The notes beneath the pieces are model-generated. The model did not search any database. It saw nothing but the letters and a program-made list of their open reading frames with translations, and had not been told where the DNA came from. Both the position numbers and the translations under genes were made by a program. Positions 8,651 through 17,341 of a DNA stretch of 64,000 nucleotides are shown one piece after another. The DNA lies in assembly GCA_937992195.1 (NCBI GenBank), contig CALKKV010000044.1, forward strand, positions 1 through 64,000, read 5' to 3'. Numbering within the stretch: the stretch's first letter is position 1; each line of letters opens with the position of its first letter. Source of the DNA: an uncultured Gammaproteobacteria bacterium. Lineage in GTDB: Bacteria > Pseudomonadota > Gammaproteobacteria > Arenicellales > Poriferihabitantaceae.

Positions 8651-9037
8651 TTAGTCGAGCTCTTTTAATAACGATTCGATATAAGCGTATCGCGTTTCGC
8701 TGTCTTCTTTCATACGTTTTAATTCATCGAGAATGATCTCCGTCGTTGGAGCATGACTGGTCTTTTTATTAATAACACGATCAAGTTCAGTTAGAGCTTT
8801 TCGTAGAGTAGGCGAAATATTGTGTCGAACCTGGGCGCCGCGGGCGTCTCCTTCTGCCAGAACCAGTTCATCGCTGCGATTGAAGCGGTACCGGCGGCTG
8901 GAGGCTAACAAAGATCCCTTTTTGCGTTTATACACAACTCGAAGCACATCAACATTGCCAACGGTTTGGTGGGAGTAGCGATCGATTTCGCCCGGATTAT
9001 TGATTCCCATTTCATATAGGGTGGGGTAGTCAGACAC
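8651..9037 (-). CDS. DUF3461 (UPF0325) family protein
   Basis: About 128 residues, starting at a GTG (9035-9037) preceded by GAGG eight bases upstream. The N-terminus SDYPTLYEMGINNPGEIDRYS and the VYKRKKGSLLASSRRYRFNR stretch match what I recall of the UPF0325/YaeH family, widespread in gammaproteobacteria and of unknown function. The C-terminal half is a charged helix. A longer frame to 9082 exists but lacks support. It sits between panB and proW on the same strand, with more than 100 bases on both sides, so it is probably a separate transcript. Confidence 0.75.
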   Translation of the reverse strand: MSDYPTLYEMGINNPGEIDRYSHQTVGNVDVLRVVYKRKKGSLLASSRRYRFNRSDELVLAEGDARGAQVRHNISPTLRKALTELDRVINKKTSHAPTTEIILDELKRMKEDSETRYAYIESLLKELD

Positions 9038-9142
9038 GCTATTGTCCTCTAAAAGTAATGTTGTGGAGCGCACAAGATGCATGCGCAGATGTCGACAGGA
9101 AAATCTTGGAGCGCGTCAACGGTTTGACGCGCTCGTATTGGA

Positions 9143-10672
9143 TTACTGTTTTGCTGTAGTTCTGGCGTAGTGACCTTGAATGATTCGATCAATCACCATG
9201 GCGCAAAATAAAATCGCGAGTCCGGCAAGCATACCCTCTCCCTTCGCCGCATATTGCAAGGCTTCGAGAACATTCTTACCAAGGCCGCCGGCGCCGATGA
9301 GAGAAGCAATTACTACCATAGACAAACACATCAAAATTGTTTGATTAATGCCGGTCATAATTGATGGCATCGCTAATGGAATCTCAACGTCTTTCAAAAG
9401 CGTGAACTTGGTGCAGCCAAAGGCTCTGGCCGCTTCTTTGGTATTTTCTGGTACGCTGCGCATGCCCAATGCGGTCAGGCGTATCACCGGTGGCATACCA
9501 AAGATAATGGTCGACAATACCCCTGGCGGTTTACCTGTGCCAAAGAAGGCAATAATTGGAATCAGATAAACGAACGCTGGCATGGTCTGCATAAAGTCCA
9601 GTACTGGAAGCGCGGCGTTATAGGCTCGCTTGCTCTTGCCAAACCAGATGCCCAATGGGATGCCAAACAATAAACAGAGAAAAGCCGCAGCGCCTAATAA
9701 AGCGACGGTTTGCATACTGGTTTCCCACAGCCCAAATAGTGCTAGATAGGCAAGACAGGCGGCGGTAAAAATAGCAACACGGGGGCCTGCGAGACGCCAG
9801 GCCGTGACTAAAATAACGATCATGACGACTGGCCAGGGCGTATCGACAAAGATCGTTTCAAGGCCATCCAAAATCGTGCGAATTGAACTCACAACGCTAG
9901 CGAATGCGCCCGCAAAGTTTTCAGATAACCAGTCGAATCCCTTGGTCATCCAATCCGCTGCTGGTGAAAAAATTTGCTTCTTGATCGGAAACTGCATAAT
10001 CCAATCTGCCGGTTTGGTAAACGTGAAGCGATACAATGTCAGTGGTACGATCGCAAGCCACAGTATTACGCCGTATCCAACCCACGAAGTATTGAATCCA
10101 GACGGCGTGCTGTTTGGTTGAGCACGCCAGGATAGATACTGTTTCTCGTACCTTAAATTTGACCAGAAACCCTGGATTACTTTAAACACCAGCATTAACA
10201 CCAATCCTGTAATCAAGATGCCTGTGGCTTCTGCGGAAAGCTCTGCTGCTTCTTGCGTCACGCGAGCAGCTGCGTTCTTAAGATTCCCGGCGGTTTCAAT
10301 CAGGTTTTGTGCGCCTTCTTCGCCGGCTTGAAGCCCAGCCTGTCCCTTTTCGTATAACTCTTTCCAACGAACATTTAACCGCTCTGCGCGCGCCAGCTTG
10401 GCAGCACCAAGATCGCCCCATAAGCCGCGTCCTATTTGAACTAATGCAATTAATTCTAAAACCAGAAATGTCCAGAACTGGCCCCATAGCCCACGAGCCG
10501 CCGCCCAAAAGGGGCCGGCCACGGCGGCCATGGTATTCCAGGTCCACAAAAATTTGGTGGCGGACTGAATTCGGCCAAACTCCTTTTTGTAATACTCGTC
10601 GTTTTGTTGGACGAACTCGCCTATTGAACTGTTGAGATTACTTGGTCCTGCGCTTATGCCTGTTTCTTGCAT
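9143..10672 (-). CDS. proW: Glycine betaine/proline ABC transporter permease with N-terminal extension
   Basis: A 509-residue permease of the ProW/OpuAB type. The C-terminal ~200 residues form the binding-protein-dependent permease domain with the coupling-loop pattern EAARAFGCTKFTLLKDVEIPLAMP. The usual family length is about 350 or less. The extra N-terminus contains two hydrophobic segments (about 45-80), a charged amphipathic helix of about 50 residues rich in Ala, Glu and Asn (about 95-150), and another membrane helix. The first hydrophobic region resembles the small DUF2628 membrane module (tentative). The start ATG overlaps the proV stop (TAATG), so the two are coupled. Likely role: import of glycine betaine or a related osmolyte. 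Confidence 0.88.
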   Translation of the reverse strand: MQETGISAGPSNLNSSIGEFVQQNDEYYKKEFGRIQSATKFLWTWNTMAAVAGPFWAAARGLWGQFWTFLVLELIALVQIGRGLWGDLGAAKLARAERLNVRWKELYEKGQAGLQAGEEGAQNLIETAGNLKNAAARVTQEAAELSAEATGILITGLVLMLVFKVIQGFWSNLRYEKQYLSWRAQPNSTPSGFNTSWVGYGVILWLAIVPLTLYRFTFTKPADWIMQFPIKKQIFSPAADWMTKGFDWLSENFAGAFASVVSSIRTILDGLETIFVDTPWPVVMIVILVTAWRLAGPRVAIFTAACLAYLALFGLWETSMQTVALLGAAAFLCLLFGIPLGIWFGKSKRAYNAALPVLDFMQTMPAFVYLIPIIAFFGTGKPPGVLSTIIFGMPPVIRLTALGMRSVPENTKEAARAFGCTKFTLLKDVEIPLAMPSIMTGINQTILMCLSMVVIASLIGAGGLGKNVLEALQYAAKGEGMLAGLAILFCAMVIDRIIQGHYARTTAKQ

Positions 10673-11721
10673 TAGTTGTCTCCTCCTTTAATACCTTTGA
10701 GAAGTGTGGTTTTGCTGACCACACCAACATCGCGACCGTCACTATTTTGGATTACGATGGGTTGATCAGTAGTGGTGGATATGTCGATAAGACCGCTTAG
10801 GTCGGTATCTTCCGGCGTTCTTGGCGCCTGGGTTAGATCGTCTCCATGCAGCGGTTGGTATTCGTCGAGTTTCTCCATGATACTGTGGGCGAATATTAGT
10901 TTGAGAGTAGAGATACCCTCGACAAAGTCGGTCACGTATTCATCAATTGGATTGGTCACAATTTCTTCAGGAGTGCCAATTTGAACGATATAACCGTCTT
11001 TCATGATCGCGATACGATTGCCAATACGAATCGCTTCATCAAGATCGTGTGTGATAAATACCGTAGTTTTTCCAAGATCAGCTGATAAAGCCATAAACTG
11101 TTCTTGAAGCTGACGCCGAATTAATGGATCCAAAGCAGAGAAGGGTTCATCCATCAACAGTACTTCCGGATCGGAAGCTAAGGCGCGTGCAAGTCCAACC
11201 CGCTGCTGCATGCCTCCGGATAACTCGCTTGGAAATCGGTCTTCATATCCGTCAAGGTTAACCAGGCTTAAGCAGCGCTGGGATTCTTCCCATCGCTTGT
11301 TTTTCGGATACCCTTGTACCTGCAACGGAAATGCAACATTATCTCTGACAGTGCGGTGAGGAAATAACGCCATATGTTGGAATACCATGCCGATATGCGC
11401 AGCCCGTAGCTCGCGCAAGTCATTGGCGTTCAAGCTCATGACATCCCTGCCGAGAACATTGATGCTTCCGGCTGTTGGTTCCAGCAACCGATTTAGGTGA
11501 CGAACCATGGTGGATTTTCCGGAGCCAGACAAACCCATCACACAGAAAATCTCTCCCTTGGTGACTTCAAAAGAGGTTTCTGCCACGCCGACAACGCAGC
11601 CAAATTTCTCCAACACTTCCGGTTTGGTAAGGCCGTCTTTTTTGATGGCATCCATCGCTTCTGACGAGCGGTCGCCAAATATTTTCCATACATCGTGTAA
11701 TTTTATAACTGGTTCACTCAA
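10672..11721 (-). CDS. proV: Glycine betaine/proline ABC transporter ATPase
   Basis: A 349-residue ATP-binding subunit. Walker A is GLSGSGKST at 63-71, the signature LSGGMQQR is at 167-174, Walker B LLMDEPFSALD starts at 188, and the switch histidine is in ITHDLDEA. The insert before Walker A (SSEAMDAIKKDGLTKPEVLEK) is typical of ProV/OpuAA. The C-terminal ~80 residues correspond to the CBS region but look shortened, retaining one clear CBS-like half. In related transporters this region senses ionic strength or c-di-AMP. It precedes proW with overlapping stop and start, and follows proX after a stem-loop. Confidence 0.92.
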   Translation of the reverse strand: MSEPVIKLHDVWKIFGDRSSEAMDAIKKDGLTKPEVLEKFGCVVGVAETSFEVTKGEIFCVMGLSGSGKSTMVRHLNRLLEPTAGSINVLGRDVMSLNANDLRELRAAHIGMVFQHMALFPHRTVRDNVAFPLQVQGYPKNKRWEESQRCLSLVNLDGYEDRFPSELSGGMQQRVGLARALASDPEVLLMDEPFSALDPLIRRQLQEQFMALSADLGKTTVFITHDLDEAIRIGNRIAIMKDGYIVQIGTPEEIVTNPIDEYVTDFVEGISTLKLIFAHSIMEKLDEYQPLHGDDLTQAPRTPEDTDLSGLIDISTTTDQPIVIQNSDGRDVGVVSKTTLLKGIKGGDN

Positions 11722-11825
11722 GTTGATTTCCTCTCTTGCTGGAATCTGTTCATTCTTATTATCGAGATCAGAATCTCTTCTACGTTCTTAAAACTAGAAA
11801 GCTGCAATTTAAACACTAGTAGCTG

Positions 11826-11867
11826 AAAAAAATAGGGCGACATCACTAAACAGTGATGCCGCCCTAT
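11826..11867 (-). terminator. Stem-loop with T-run between proX and proV
   Basis: A 16-base-pair stem (11832-11847 with 11852-11867, one mismatch) around the loop AAAC. Read on the minus strand it is followed by six T residues (complement of 11826-11831). It lies after proX and before proV, so it looks like a rho-independent terminator that most transcripts from proX would meet. This would give more binding protein than ATPase and permease. Confidence 0.75.
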
Positions 11868-11912
11868 AGGTCATACTTATAAAAAGACTAAAGTGATCTA
11901 ATCACCGTTAAA

Positions 11913-12872
11913 TTACTTCAACCAACTTTCTACAGTATCTGCATTCGCAGCAACCCACTCTTTTGCAAACTCAGCTGGATCTTGTTTTTCTACCACCAGG
12001 GCAAATGTCATTTTTGACACAGTGTCGGTATCTAATTTGACCTTTGACAATACAGATGCCGCCTCAGGGAAATCAGTTTCTAATGAAGCAGCATAGTGAA
12101 TATGCAGGTAGGCAAGATCCCAAGCTACGCCTGCTTCTGACTTCTCAAGCCACTCCGAGTCATCGGTAGGCTGGATTACATTCCACTTGGCGGCGTCGTA
12201 CTTTGGTTCTTCCAGAATCACGAGCTCATGTAACGCGAACATGTGGTGAGGGGTGTAGCAGAAGAACACAATATCTTTGTTCTTATCTACTGCATCGTCA
12301 ACCTCAGCCAATGCCACAGTTTCGTCGATCTCTTTTAGATTCATCGTTTCAGCATAGCCGTAACTCTTGGCGCGCACTTTTTCCACATTGGTAGAAGCCC
12401 AGCCCGGCGCGCCGATCCAGATCTCACCAAGACCATCGCCATCGGTGTCAAACTTTGCGGCCATGTCAGGATTCGTCAGATCTGAAAGCTTCTTGATACC
12501 TGTTCGCTCAGCTGTGCCTTTGGTTACGCACATTCCCTGGAATGCGGAAACACCATTTTGGTTCATCGCAACGGTCCCTTTATCCTTTACGAACTTATCG
12601 TGAAGGTTAGACTGGTTTGGCAACCAAACCTCGGGGTGCACATGCATGCTGCCGGCATCCATTGCTTCGAAAACAATGGGATTGGTTCCATTTTGCAATT
12701 CAACTTCTAAACCAAGGTTATCTTCAAGAACAACCTTGAGTACTTCAGCGGTTACGGCAACAGATGGCCAGTTTGGTACACCGATTACCACATCGGCAGC
12801 TTGGGCAACTCCACCGAGCCCCATAGTCGCGGCGATCAATGGTGCGGTGAGCTTTTTACTTACTTTTTTCAT
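11913..12872 (-). CDS. proX: Glycine betaine/proline ABC transporter substrate-binding protein
   Basis: A 319-residue periplasmic binding protein. The signal peptide covers residues 1-25 (cleavage after AQA, mature start ADVVIG). The body matches the ProX/OpuAC type II binding fold, with VIGVPNWPSVAVTAEVLK at the start and several conserved tryptophans (for example WLPNQ, WIGAPGWAS) that form aromatic cages for quaternary ammonium ligands. The start has a good ribosome site (GAGGA). It is first in the proX-proV-proW order, with a terminator-like hairpin after it. The ligand is probably glycine betaine or a related betaine; specificity cannot be fixed from sequence. Confidence 0.9.
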   Translation of the reverse strand: MKKVSKKLTAPLIAATMGLGGVAQAADVVIGVPNWPSVAVTAEVLKVVLEDNLGLEVELQNGTNPIVFEAMDAGSMHVHPEVWLPNQSNLHDKFVKDKGTVAMNQNGVSAFQGMCVTKGTAERTGIKKLSDLTNPDMAAKFDTDGDGLGEIWIGAPGWASTNVEKVRAKSYGYAETMNLKEIDETVALAEVDDAVDKNKDIVFFCYTPHHMFALHELVILEEPKYDAAKWNVIQPTDDSEWLEKSEAGVAWDLAYLHIHYAASLETDFPEAASVLSKVKLDTDTVSKMTFALVVEKQDPAEFAKEWVAANADTVESWLK

Positions 12873-13265
12873 GATGATTCCTCATTCTTGGCAGAACACA
12901 TTGTTCATTAAAATTTTCTTTAGCACAGGAACAAAAACAAACAGTTTCGACGGAAGCGGTAAATTCAAACACCTAACTGCTTCGTTATTATCTCTAAACG
13001 CTATGCGCAGTGTATGCGCAACACTAAGGGATTAGCAAATCGAGATGCAATTCATAACACCACAGAGTTATTCTAACGTTAGGGGTATGCACTGATTGTT
13101 GTAAAATACGCGTTTTCCATATCAATACCTGCGTTAGGCTAGAGAATTGCAAGAGAGTGAAAATGAAATTACTGTAATGTTGTGGAGATCAAAATAGATT
13201 CGGGAGATCGTGGCACATAGCTTTATCAATGATTTGTGACCCGAGTGTGGCTATATAAAAGGCGT
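12873..13265. other. Non-coding gap upstream of proX
   Basis: This 393-base gap lies between proX and the sugar dehydrogenase gene, both on the minus strand. It holds the proX ribosome site (GAGGA just before the ATG) and presumably its promoter. I see no convincing reading frame, strong hairpin or repeat. Control of proX by osmotic stress would be expected to act here, but no recognisable site can be named. Confidence 0.5.
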
Positions 13266-14429
13266 CTACTGCGCGGTGACGCGAATTAACTTGCCATTTG
13301 CGCCATCGGTCAATAACCATACGGCACCGTCCGGTCCAGTGCGCACGTCTCTGATTCGACCGAACTGTCCCTCCAGATATTTTTCTTCAGCAACGATGGA
13401 ATTGCCCTCTAAAATAAGTCTCGATAGGTAGCCGGCCTTTAACGCACCGGCGAGAAGCGAGCCTTTCCAGGACGGGATCAGCGGCGTTTCTGGGTTATAA
13501 AAGGTCAGGCCCGAAGGGGCAATGGACGGATCCCAATAATATAGAGGTTGTTCCATACCCTCTGCCTCATGTCCTTTTGCAAATCCTCTTCCCGAGTAAT
13601 TTATGCCATATGAAATATCAGGCCAGCCATAGTTACGTCCCGCTAATACTCGGTTAATTTCATCTCCGCCGCGCGGACCATGGGACAGGGTCCAAAGCTC
13701 ACCCGTATCAAAATGAATCGCTGCGCCTTGTGGACTTCTGTGTCCAATCGACCATATTTCCGGGAGCCCTTGCTGACCGTCGGCGAATGGATTGTCTGCC
13801 GGAACCGAACCGTCTAGATGAATCCGGATTACGGATCCCGCATGGTCGAATGGGTCTTGAGCACGCGGCTGGGATCCGCGATCTCCCAAAGTGATAAATA
13901 AGGTTTGATCATTTGCAAACCGCAACCTTGATCCGAAGTGTTGACCGCTGCTTGTTTTCTTTGCGATCGTAAAGATTCGTTCGAATTCGGTCAGAACCAT
14001 GGCGTTTAAATCGATGCGTCCCCTGCCTACGGCAGTGCCAAATTCATTTCCATTTTCATTTGGTTCGGTATATGAAAAATAGATACGCTGGTTGTCTGCA
14101 AATTCCGGGTCGATCGCAATATCCAGCAATCCGCCTTGACCTTTAGCGGTAATAGCGGGTAGGCCATCTAATGCATTGGAAACTTGACCATCGACAATAC
14201 GTTTAATTTTGCCAGGTCGCTCTGTATACAGAATCGAGTCGTCCGGTAGAAACGCCATGCCCCAGGGCTGATTAAGTCCTTCGGCAGCGATCGCGGCTTG
14301 GATCGTGGAATCATCACCAGTTGAAGCGCAGCAAGGTGCGGCGGGAGAGACTTGTCTAAAAACTCCCAGATAAACGCAGCCGCTAATCGCGACAAGTGAA
14401 ATTAATATTGAGATTCGTTTGAATTTCAT
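13266..14429 (-). CDS. PQQ-dependent sugar dehydrogenase-like lipoprotein
   Basis: 387 residues with a lipoprotein signal (LVAISGC, lipidated Cys18). The body is a six-bladed beta-propeller of the soluble aldose sugar dehydrogenase family (YliI-like), showing the typical opening LNQPWGMAFLPDD and later GGLLDIAIDPEF, SSGQHFGSRLRF, LGDRGS, GHRSPQGAA, SHGPRGGDEIN, and the final DVRTGPDGAVWLLTDG. In the family PQQ and calcium are bound and aldoses are oxidised to lactones. It is probably anchored in a membrane facing the periplasm. The following gene on the strand is proX, 393 bases away, so it is likely monocistronic. Confidence 0.88.
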   Translation of the reverse strand: MKFKRISILISLVAISGCVYLGVFRQVSPAAPCCASTGDDSTIQAAIAAEGLNQPWGMAFLPDDSILYTERPGKIKRIVDGQVSNALDGLPAITAKGQGGLLDIAIDPEFADNQRIYFSYTEPNENGNEFGTAVGRGRIDLNAMVLTEFERIFTIAKKTSSGQHFGSRLRFANDQTLFITLGDRGSQPRAQDPFDHAGSVIRIHLDGSVPADNPFADGQQGLPEIWSIGHRSPQGAAIHFDTGELWTLSHGPRGGDEINRVLAGRNYGWPDISYGINYSGRGFAKGHEAEGMEQPLYYWDPSIAPSGLTFYNPETPLIPSWKGSLLAGALKAGYLSRLILEGNSIVAEEKYLEGQFGRIRDVRTGPDGAVWLLTDGANGKLIRVTAQ

Positions 14430-14526
14430 TCGCTCGATTTAAATAGTTAAGTGACTATTATAAAAGATTGTCTGGCGATATTTATTTTTGACGATGCACA
14501 TGCGCAAAATATTGTGACAAACCAAA

Positions 14527-14988
14527 TCAATCCGGATTGTTTTTAAGCAAAAATCTCGGCCCGGCACCCTGTCCATTGGCTTGATCATCTTTGTTGTACA
14601 AAGCGCAGCGCTTGAGAGACAAACAGCCGCAACCAATGCAGCCAGATAGTTGATCTCTCAATCGCTGAAGGCTCTCAATTCTAGCGTTCAATCGTTTGCT
14701 CCACTCTCGCGACAGTTTGTCCCAATCTTTCTTAGTTGGAACGCGTTGTTTAGGTAAGGAATTTAAAGCTTCCTGAATCTCAGTGAGAGTGAGCCCTAAA
14801 GTTTGCGCGATTCTAATTACTGAAATTTTCCGTATTTCAGCACGATGAAACCGTCTTTGGTTTCCCGCCGTCCGCTGGGATTTAATTAACCCTTTAGACT
14901 CATAGAATCGGAGAGCCGATTCGGCAACGCCGCATCGATTCGCGGTTTCACTAATGGTTAAAAGTGTATTCTTTTTGGCTGATAGCAT
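14527..14988 (-). CDS. soxR: SoxR-type redox-sensing MerR regulator
   Basis: 153 residues with an N-terminal MerR winged helix (TISETANRCGVAESALRFYESKGLI, about 10-35), a dimerisation helix, and the [2Fe-2S] cluster motif C-x2-C-x-C-x5-C at Cys117, Cys120, Cys122 and Cys128. This spacing is that of SoxR, which is activated when redox-cycling compounds oxidise the cluster. It is transcribed divergently from the Rieske protein gene; a MerR-type operator lies between them (15008-15027). No soxS-like AraC gene is adjacent, so it likely regulates the Rieske gene directly, as SoxR does in non-enteric bacteria. Confidence 0.93.
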   Translation of the reverse strand: MLSAKKNTLLTISETANRCGVAESALRFYESKGLIKSQRTAGNQRRFHRAEIRKISVIRIAQTLGLTLTEIQEALNSLPKQRVPTKKDWDKLSREWSKRLNARIESLQRLRDQLSGCIGCGCLSLKRCALYNKDDQANGQGAGPRFLLKNNPD

Positions 14989-15004
14989 TTTCCCGCACTT
15001 TTTA

Positions 15005-15035
15005 TTGACTTAAAGTAAACTTTAAGTATTAAACT
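15005..15035 (+). promoter_or_regulatory. SoxR box in a 19-bp-spacer promoter
   Basis: A perfect inverted repeat, ACTTAAAGT and ACTTTAAGT separated by AA, occupies 15008-15027. It lies between a -35 element TTGACT (15005-15010) and a -10-like TAAACT (15030-15035) with exactly 19 bases between, the overlong spacer that MerR-family activators require. The promoter points to the Rieske gene at 15074. The same site lies 20 bases from the soxR start and could also mediate autoregulation. Confidence 0.85.
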
Positions 15036-15073
15036 TGAATTCAGGATAAGAATCAAATTTCTATTAATCTATT

Positions 15074-16681
15074 ATGAAAGACACTGTACAAGAATCAAAA
15101 GAGCAATCGAATTGGCAGTTTGCTGCAAAGAAGGCAGATCTGCTCGCAAAGAAGACTTTAAAAGTACGTGTGTTGCAAAAGCAGGTGGTGCTGTTTGCTA
15201 CTAAAAATGGCATTCGCGCCTGCGACAATCGCTGTCCACATGAGGGCTATCCACTTTCCGAGGGCAGTGTCTCGGGAAATTGTGTTTTAACCTGCAATTG
15301 GCACAACTGGAAGTTTGATCTGGAAACGGGTGACAACCTGTTCGGCGGTGATCGATTACGGACCTATCAGATTGAGGAACGGGGGGAGGAAATTTGGATT
15401 GATATGCAAGAGCCGCCCTTTGCACAGCAGTATTCTGATGCTATCGAGAATTTACGTTATGCCTTTGATCATGATAGTTACGACCAGATAGCGAGAGAGT
15501 GTGCACGATTGCAGCTGATTGGCGCTGATCCGATGGATGCCTTGCGAAAGTCCATTGATTGGTCCTGGCAAAAGTTAGAGTTTGGCTGGACTCATGCTTA
15601 TGCGGGCATGGCCGATTGGCTTCAGCTCTATGACGAAAATTCTGGTGATCAGGAAATACGTTTGACCTGCATTTTGGAGCCGGTTTCTCATGTCGCTTAC
15701 GATGTCTTGAGAGAGCGTGACTATCCTTTTACCGATAAGGCTTTGCCATTTGATCGAGAGGAATTTCTAGAGGCGGTTGAATCAGAGAATGAAGACTATG
15801 CTATTGCACTGATCGCGGGTGGCCTGAAAGACGGAATGCAATTCGAAGACTTTGAGTCGACCTTAAGTTATTCAGCGTTAGCGCATTATAATGATTTTGG
15901 GCATTCACTGATTTACGTCGATAAAGCTAAGCAGTTAGTGAAGCACTTGGGAAATGAGATGTTAAAGCCTCTATTGTTTTCATTGGTTAGAGGCTTTATC
16001 TATGCGACCAGAGAAGATCGAATACCAGAGTTCAGGAACTACGCCAAGGCACTAAACAAATGGGGGCAAGGCGATGGTAGCGAACCCCTTGCCAGCAACT
16101 GGTATCGCCAGAGTATTAATCGTGCTTTGGAGGTTACAGTTGCCTGTAGTCACGCCCACTCGGAAGAGATTTATCAGCAACTGTTGTTGGCAAATGCGAT
16201 CAGTATGTTGGGTTTTGATATCGATCAGCAAAGCAAAGTGCGGACAACTATTGCCGAAAATGTCGGATGGTTGGATTTTACGCACGGAATTACTTTTTCC
16301 AACGCGGTGAAAAAACAGTGTCGACTTTTTCCGGAGCTCTGGCCCAAAGGGTTATTACAAATGGCCTGCTTTATCGGAAGGAACGCTGCCTACACTACTA
16401 AAACATACGATATTACTCAGTGGCAGGTTGAAAATATCGAAAACGCATTTGAGGATATTATTGATCAGGTGTTTGCACACGGTATTGGTGAACATATTGT
16501 GTCGGTGCATTTGCTAAAAACTGCGCTTGCGGTAAGAGAAGAAGTGAATGATTTGTCTGAACCAGATGCAATGCAACTTGTTGCTAGTTTGAATCGATTT
16601 ATTCGTTCACCATTGAAGCGAAGAATCCCGAGACGTGTTGCCTATCAATCGTTAAAATTTATCGGATCAGATTCTGACTAG
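15074..16681 (+). CDS. Rieske [2Fe-2S] protein with large helical C-terminal region
   Basis: 535 residues. Residues about 14-110 form a Rieske ferredoxin-like domain with cluster ligands Cys54-x-His56 and Cys74-x2-His77 (the usual CPH and CNWH boxes). The remaining ~420 residues are predicted to be almost wholly helical, with repeated His-containing segments (WTHAYAGMADW, ALAHYNDFGHSL, CSHAHSEEIY, FTHGITFSNAV). The pattern loosely recalls questin-oxidase-like (DUF4243) proteins, but this is uncertain. It is not a standard ring-hydroxylating oxygenase: the usual non-haem iron D/H-x-x-H region is not evident. The SoxR-controlled promoter suggests induction by redox-cycling compounds, perhaps quinones, which it may oxidise or detoxify. 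Confidence 0.8.
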   Translation: MKDTVQESKEQSNWQFAAKKADLLAKKTLKVRVLQKQVVLFATKNGIRACDNRCPHEGYPLSEGSVSGNCVLTCNWHNWKFDLETGDNLFGGDRLRTYQIEERGEEIWIDMQEPPFAQQYSDAIENLRYAFDHDSYDQIARECARLQLIGADPMDALRKSIDWSWQKLEFGWTHAYAGMADWLQLYDENSGDQEIRLTCILEPVSHVAYDVLRERDYPFTDKALPFDREEFLEAVESENEDYAIALIAGGLKDGMQFEDFESTLSYSALAHYNDFGHSLIYVDKAKQLVKHLGNEMLKPLLFSLVRGFIYATREDRIPEFRNYAKALNKWGQGDGSEPLASNWYRQSINRALEVTVACSHAHSEEIYQQLLLANAISMLGFDIDQQSKVRTTIAENVGWLDFTHGITFSNAVKKQCRLFPELWPKGLLQMACFIGRNAAYTTKTYDITQWQVENIENAFEDIIDQVFAHGIGEHIVSVHLLKTALAVREEVNDLSEPDAMQLVASLNRFIRSPLKRRIPRRVAYQSLKFIGSDSD

Positions 16682-16941
16682 AGCGCTGAGCAATAGGTCG
16701 GATCCATGTAGAAGATGAAAAGTGAGTTTGCGGAAACAAATAGAGATTATGGTGTCTACTACCCAACTGCCTGCATCGCTGGCTATATCTATAGTGATCG
16801 CTGATTGGCGTCTGAATTTCCTAGCCGAAATGGCGCAATGACGCCTGTGAACGGTAATTTTTCCGTTAAAAGCAGCGAAATCGGGTTTATACTTAAGCCA
16901 TAGTCGAATACTGCTCTATTTTAAATTGGAGGACTTATAAA

Positions 16942-17322
16942 ATGTTATTAGAAATTGATAGGCAAAAGATACTCGGAATCAGTTTTGGCGTGATTCTTGG
17001 GTTTTCTTTTGTGCACACAGCGCAGGCTGAGGAAGTTTATAAAATCGTTGGAAAAGACGGAAGCATTAGCTATTCCAATGAAGCGCCTGCGGAATCCACT
17101 GAAGCAGAAGTGATTGAAGTTGCTCCCGAGCCTTCTCAAGAAGCCATTCTTGCGGCGCAAGAAGAATTGAAGAAAGTACAGGCTGAAAATCTGGCGCAGC
17201 AGAATGCCGCCGCTGAAAAGTTGGAAGCTAGTGCGCAATCAATTGAAGTAGAGAAAGGTGGTAAGAAGAAAGCGCCAAAGTTGGAGGCGAACCCGGTGCT
17301 TGGATTAGCGCCTTTTTTATAA
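16942..17322 (+). CDS. DUF4124 domain periplasmic protein
   Basis: 126 residues with a signal peptide cleaved after AQA (residue 29). The mature start EEVYKIVGKDGSISYSNEAP is the DUF4124 pattern, a small beta module found at the N-terminus of many gammaproteobacterial periplasmic proteins. It is followed by a long Glu/Ala/Gln-rich helix that could be a coiled coil and a lysine-rich tail. Function unknown. An AGGA-like site (TTGGAGGAC) precedes the start. It converges on the LacI gene with only about 20 bases between. Confidence 0.8.
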   Translation: MLLEIDRQKILGISFGVILGFSFVHTAQAEEVYKIVGKDGSISYSNEAPAESTEAEVIEVAPEPSQEAILAAQEELKKVQAENLAQQNAAAEKLEASAQSIEVEKGGKKKAPKLEANPVLGLAPFL

Positions 17323-17341
17323 TCTCTGTGCGTTTTCTAGT

